Shown in pieces: positions 61,001-64,000 of a stretch of 64,000 bases of DNA. The position numbers and the translations under genes were made by a program. Position 1 is the stretch's first letter. Each line of letters starts with the position of its first letter. Where the stretch lies: the NCBI RefSeq assembly GCF_006517175.1, contig NZ_CP041186.1, positions 4,863,074-4,927,073 of the forward strand, in the 5' to 3' direction. This DNA is from Persicimonas caeni (GTDB lineage: Bacteria > Myxococcota_A > Bradymonadia > Bradymonadales > Bradymonadaceae). The notes beneath the pieces were generated by a model. The model was not told where the DNA came from, did no database searches, and saw only the letters and a list, made by a program, of their open reading frames with translations.

Positions 61001-62146
61001 TCAACTCGACAAGACCTTCGAATATACCTGCAACGTCTTTCGAGCTGTGAGCGGCCAGCGAAACTCGGCGGCGCGGCGTTGTCCGCGGTCGACGAGGCTG
61101 TTGTAGAGGCTGTCGTGAGTCATGACCCGGCGGATGGCGTCGGCCATCTCGCCGGTATTGTGCGGGTCGACCTTCAGCCCGCCGTTGGCGGCGACGGTGC
61201 GCATCGGCTCCAGGTCGCTGACGACGGTGGGAACCCCCATCGCCATCGCCTCGAGCACCGGCAGTCCGAACCCTTCGACAAGTGACGGGAACACGAACAT
61301 GCGCGCGTGGCCAAGGACCTGACGAAGCTCGTCGTCGCTCAAAAAGCCCGTGAGCGTGACGTGCTCGGCGACCTGAGACCACTCGATCTGGGGGCGCAGC
61401 GCCTCGCAGTTGCCGACGAGCACCAGGTGACCCGCGTCGAGCTCGGGGCGCACCCGGGCGAAGGCGTCGATGAGCCGGTTTAGGTTCTTGTACGGCTTGC
61501 CGTTGCCGATGGCGACGATATAGGGCGTCTCGTTCTGCACCAATTTGGGCAGTACGCCCGTGGGGGGCGGGGCGGGGCGGAAGAACTCGGGCGTCACGCC
61601 GTGATAGACCGTCGTAAAGTGGCCGCGCCGCAGCCAGGGGCGTGCGCGTTGGGCGGTCGGCTCCGACACACAGATGACGTGGTCGGCGGTCTTGAGCGCG
61701 TAGGGGATCGCCGCCGAGGCGAACGCGCGGATCGCTTCCGCCTGCAGCCAGGTCGGCTGCGACTGGTGCGGGTAGTCAATCCAGACCAGGTCGTGCAACG
61801 TGACGACGATCTTCGAGGCCCCGCTGCGGCCCCGCCTCAACCCCACCGGCAAGATGTGGAACAGGTCGTGGTAGATGTCCGGCGCGCCGTGCTCGCGAAA
61901 GACCCGCTTGAGGGGGCCCGCGCCAAGCAAGAAGTTCTCCATATTGTCGATCGGCCGATCGACGAACACCTCTTTCAATCTGTACCCGAGCACCTCGATC
62001 GGCTCGCGATTGGAGCTGTGCCGAATGACGATGAACTCGTGCTGGGGCGCCTGACGCACGAGCTCGGGGATGAGGCTCAGCGCGTAACGAGCCACGCCGG
62101 CGGGCGTCTCGGTGATATTGCGTGCGTCTAGGTAGATTCTTGCCAT
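61001..62146 (-). CDS. Glycosyltransferase family 4 (GT-B) protein, first of two
   Basis: The 381-residue enzyme transfers a sugar from a nucleotide sugar, probably in polysaccharide or lipopolysaccharide assembly. The GT-B pattern is visible: N-terminal LDARNITETPAGVARYALSL, then VAIGNGKPYKNLNRLIDAF, and the C-terminal EX7E region in FPSLVEGFGLPVLEAMAMG. The start is the ATG at 62146; upstream codons in the frame are Pro/Thr-rich and include the repeat region. A second GT4 gene follows upstream with a shared repeat between them. Confidence 0.9.
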   Translation of the reverse strand: MARIYLDARNITETPAGVARYALSLIPELVRQAPQHEFIVIRHSSNREPIEVLGYRLKEVFVDRPIDNMENFLLGAGPLKRVFREHGAPDIYHDLFHILPVGLRRGRSGASKIVVTLHDLVWIDYPHQSQPTWLQAEAIRAFASAAIPYALKTADHVICVSEPTAQRARPWLRRGHFTTVYHGVTPEFFRPAPPPTGVLPKLVQNETPYIVAIGNGKPYKNLNRLIDAFARVRPELDAGHLVLVGNCEALRPQIEWSQVAEHVTLTGFLSDDELRQVLGHARMFVFPSLVEGFGLPVLEAMAMGVPTVVSDLEPMRTVAANGGLKVDPHNTGEMADAIRRVMTHDSLYNSLVDRGQRRAAEFRWPLTARKTLQVYSKVLSS

Positions 62147-62175
62147 GTCGAGGTCGGCGAAACTTGGGGCAGGGG

Positions 62176-62328
62176 GAGTGGTTGAGTGGTTCGGTGGATC
62201 AGTGGTTTCTTGGTTGAGCGGTGTCTCGGTCTTGGGGCGTTGTCGACTATGTCCGCCAAGCGGGGGCTGCGCGATGCAGCTCAGGGGCTCGAACAAGAAA
62301 CCACTCAATCACTGAATCACTCAACCCC
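62176..62328. repeat. Degenerate inverted repeat between the two glycosyltransferase genes
   Basis: Units like GAGTGGTT repeat at 62176-62217, and complementary units (CACTCAATCACTGAATCAC) repeat at 62301-62325. Within them AGTGGTTTCTTG (62201-62212) and CAAGAAACCACT (62294-62305) are perfect 12-base inverted copies. The second half lies partly over the end of the upstream glycosyltransferase gene. Confidence 0.6.
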
Positions 62329-63480
62329 TTCGAGCGTTTGGCGATAAATCGATAGCGTATCTTGGGCGCACTTGCGCCAGGTGAATTTGGCGGCGTGTTC
62401 GAGGCCGCGTTGGCGTTGTTGTTGCCAGAACTCGTCGTCGTCGAAGAGCTTTCGCAGCGCGCCGGCCAGCTCGGAGGGCGACTCCGGGTCGGCGGTCAGC
62501 GCGGCGGGGCCGGCGACCTCGCCGGGCGCGCCGTAGGTCGAGGTGACCACCGGGGTGCCGCACGACATCGCCTCGAGCGCCGGCAGGCCGAAGCCCTCGT
62601 ACAGTGACGGGAACAAAAACGCGTGCGCCAAGCTATACAACGCGCGCAGCTCGTCGCCGGTGACGTAGTCGAGCTGGATGATGCGCGAGGCGACGTCGGG
62701 GTCGGCCATCAACTGCTTCAGACGCGTGGCCGGCCCTCGGGTCAGTCGGCGCACGAGCACGAAGTAGACGTCCGGGTCGTGGCGAAACGCCTCGATGAAT
62801 CCGGCGAGCGCGCCTGCGTGGTTTTTGTACGGCGAGCCCTGACCGACCACGAGCACGAAGCGCGAGCGTGGTGTGAGCCATTTTGAGAGCAGCGGCCAAC
62901 CTTTTTCGGGGGCCATCGGACGAAAAAACGGGTCGACACCGTTGTAGGTCACGTGAACGCGGCCGGCCTTCTGTGGGAAATAGTCTTCGATCGAACGCCG
63001 CGAGTGATGCGACACGGTCAAAATGCGCGTGGCCTGCGCGGCCGAGCGCGGGATCAACTGCTGATAGAATGTGCCGGTGACCAGCTTCCGCCACCAACTG
63101 TCGGTGCAGTAGTTCTTGTCGAGCAGCCACATGATATCGTGCAACGTGAAGATACACGGCACGGGCACGTCGGCCGGCAAGATATTGAACGGCGAATGAA
63201 ACAAGTCGACGCCGCGAAAATCGATGCTCTTGGTGAGTAAAAATCGCGTGCGCAATGAATTTGGGGCGGCCGCATACGTCTGACACGATACCCGAGGCGA
63301 TTCGAACGGCCGAGGCCGGCTCGGATGGGTGATGAGCTTCAAGCGCAACGTATCGTCGAGCTCGAGCAGCTGCTCGATGAGGTTTTCGGTGTATCGCCCA
63401 ATGCCGCTCGACTGATCGCTGATATAGCGCGCGTCGAGCATCACACAGGCGTCGGTATGAGACGAATGGGCTGCAGGCAT
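62317..63480 (-). CDS. Glycosyltransferase family 4 (GT-B) protein, second of two
   Basis: The 387-residue paralogue of its neighbour has LDARYISDQSSGIGRYTENL, LHDIMWLLDKNY, VLVVGQGSPYKNHAGAL and FPSLYEGFGLPALEAMSCG, the GT4 signature including the Glu pair of the EX7E motif. Order of gene expression suggests an operon running from this gene to the neighbour. The acceptor is unknown. The start has AGGA upstream. It is divergent from the RND transporter. Confidence 0.9.
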   Translation of the reverse strand: MPAAHSSHTDACVMLDARYISDQSSGIGRYTENLIEQLLELDDTLRLKLITHPSRPRPFESPRVSCQTYAAAPNSLRTRFLLTKSIDFRGVDLFHSPFNILPADVPVPCIFTLHDIMWLLDKNYCTDSWWRKLVTGTFYQQLIPRSAAQATRILTVSHHSRRSIEDYFPQKAGRVHVTYNGVDPFFRPMAPEKGWPLLSKWLTPRSRFVLVVGQGSPYKNHAGALAGFIEAFRHDPDVYFVLVRRLTRGPATRLKQLMADPDVASRIIQLDYVTGDELRALYSLAHAFLFPSLYEGFGLPALEAMSCGTPVVTSTYGAPGEVAGPAALTADPESPSELAGALRKLFDDDEFWQQQRQRGLEHAAKFTWRKCAQDTLSIYRQTLEGVE

Positions 63481-63613
63481 CGAGCCGGTCCTGCTCTAAA
63501 GTCTTAGAAAACTGTTCGAATCGCGTCGTCGAACGTAGTATGAAGCAGCTGTTAGCTGCCAGCCCGTGTACCCTAATCGAGTCCGGCAACTCTGCAAGTC
63601 CAGAGATTTTGCG

Positions 63614-64000
63614 ATGACAGGCCTTCTCAAACGATTCATAGCCGTCTTCTTCCGGCGCATCGTCGGCCGCCACTACCTGGTGATCAGTGCGCTGAGCCTT
63701 CTGTTGAGCGGTTTGGCCATCTGGGTCATCGCCACTCGGTGGAATATCAACAGCGACTTCAAGGCGCTGCTGCCGCAAACCTCGGCGGCCTATCAGGCCA
63801 TGGAGGAGGTCGGCGATCGCGTCGGCAGCGGCTCGGCGCTCTTTGTGGTGATCGACTCGCCCGACGGCGAGGCCAACAAGCGCTTCGCCAAGGTCTACGC
63901 CGAGAAGCTGCGCGGGCTGCCCGAGGTCGCGCTCGCCCACTACCACAACGACAAGAGCTTCTTCAAAAAGCACCAGCTGCTCTACCTCGACGAGCCCGAC
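63614..64000 (+). CDS. MMPL/RND-type transporter, N-terminal part only
   Basis: The 129 codons before the window edge show an N-terminal transmembrane segment (about 20-45, HYLVISALSLLLSGLAIW). A soluble stretch starting NINSDFKALLPQTSAAYQAMEEVGDRVG follows, typical of RND-type lipid exporters such as HpnN or MMPL proteins. The start ATG follows AGAGATTTTGCG with weak ribosome site. The gene continues beyond the window. It is divergent from the glycosyltransferase pair with 133 bases between. Confidence 0.8.
   Translation, partial: MTGLLKRFIAVFFRRIVGRHYLVISALSLLLSGLAIWVIATRWNINSDFKALLPQTSAAYQAMEEVGDRVGSGSALFVVIDSPDGEANKRFAKVYAEKLRGLPEVALAHYHNDKSFFKKHQLLYLDEPD

Noticed and set aside
62633-63973. 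Long minus-strand open frame overlapping the second glycosyltransferase and the RND gene
   Set aside because: It runs in another frame across two recognised genes with Arg/Ala-rich sequence typical of antisense frames in GC-rich DNA.

Overview
The window is a GC-rich, gene-dense stretch of a bacterial chromosome. Several traits suggest a deltaproteobacterial-type organism (Myxococcota, most likely Bradymonadia; this is inference, not a database result). These are ten predicted lipoproteins with Asp/Gly/Ser/Thr-rich linkers and Cys-rich EGF-like or 'CxxxxDC' modules, PEGA and TSP3/OmpA outer-membrane proteins, many PAS kinases, and a J-like regulator fused to a DUF4388-like region. No rRNA, tRNA, CRISPR array or prophage is visible.

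Layout. 1-3.0 kb: lspA, a Cys-rich lipoprotein gene interrupted by an in-frame TGA, then a REP-associated Y1 transposase bounded by palindromic repeats. 3.1-9.6 kb: small membrane proteins, a DUF2254 protein, two tandem lipoproteins with a glycosidase-like domain, a DUF3817 protein and a secreted endonuclease I. 9.6-15.4 kb: DUF4388/J-like protein, small secreted protein, D-aminoacylase-type amidohydrolase and a divergent LuxR-type regulator. 15.6-21.3 kb: one giant lipoprotein of 1891 residues. 21.4-32.9 kb: acyl-CoA dehydrogenase with a TetR/FadR-like operator, CBS protein, two PAS histidine kinases around a ribbon-helix-helix-like protein, BON-MscS channel, aldo/keto reductase, Tyr-less SDR and YugP-like protease. 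33.1-37.3 kb: outer-membrane barrel, alpha/beta hydrolase, prmC and an unusual HhH/zinc-ribbon/methyltransferase fusion. 37.4-43.7 kb (minus strand): HTH-pseudo-receiver protein, then a coupled envelope/lipid cluster of pssA, PHP lipoprotein, acyltransferase and epimerase. 43.9-51.1 kb: GNAT/FemAB-like protein, phosphopantetheinyl transferase, TPR protein, polyprenyl synthase, kynA and two paralogous Cys-rich lipoproteins. 51.3-55.7 kb: OmpA/TSP3 protein overlapping a nuclease lipoprotein, a ChaN-like lipoprotein enclosed by long inverted repeats, and rpoZ. 55.7-64 kb: a conserved hypothetical, a tight five-gene operon (PEGA barrel, TPR, HEAT lipoprotein, crotonase, tmk), two GT4 glycosyltransferases and the start of an RND/MMPL transporter.

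The gene content is dominated by envelope biology: LspA would process the many lipoproteins, PssA and the acyltransferase feed membrane lipids, and the PEGA, OmpA and beta-barrel proteins occupy the outer membrane. The most unusual items are the TGA at a Cys position in a lipoprotein gene, the inverted-repeat pairs around the ChaN-like gene, the RAYT with its palindromes, the HhH/zinc-ribbon/methyltransferase fusion, the HTH plus degenerate receiver protein, and a thymidylate kinase whose Walker A lysine is threonine.
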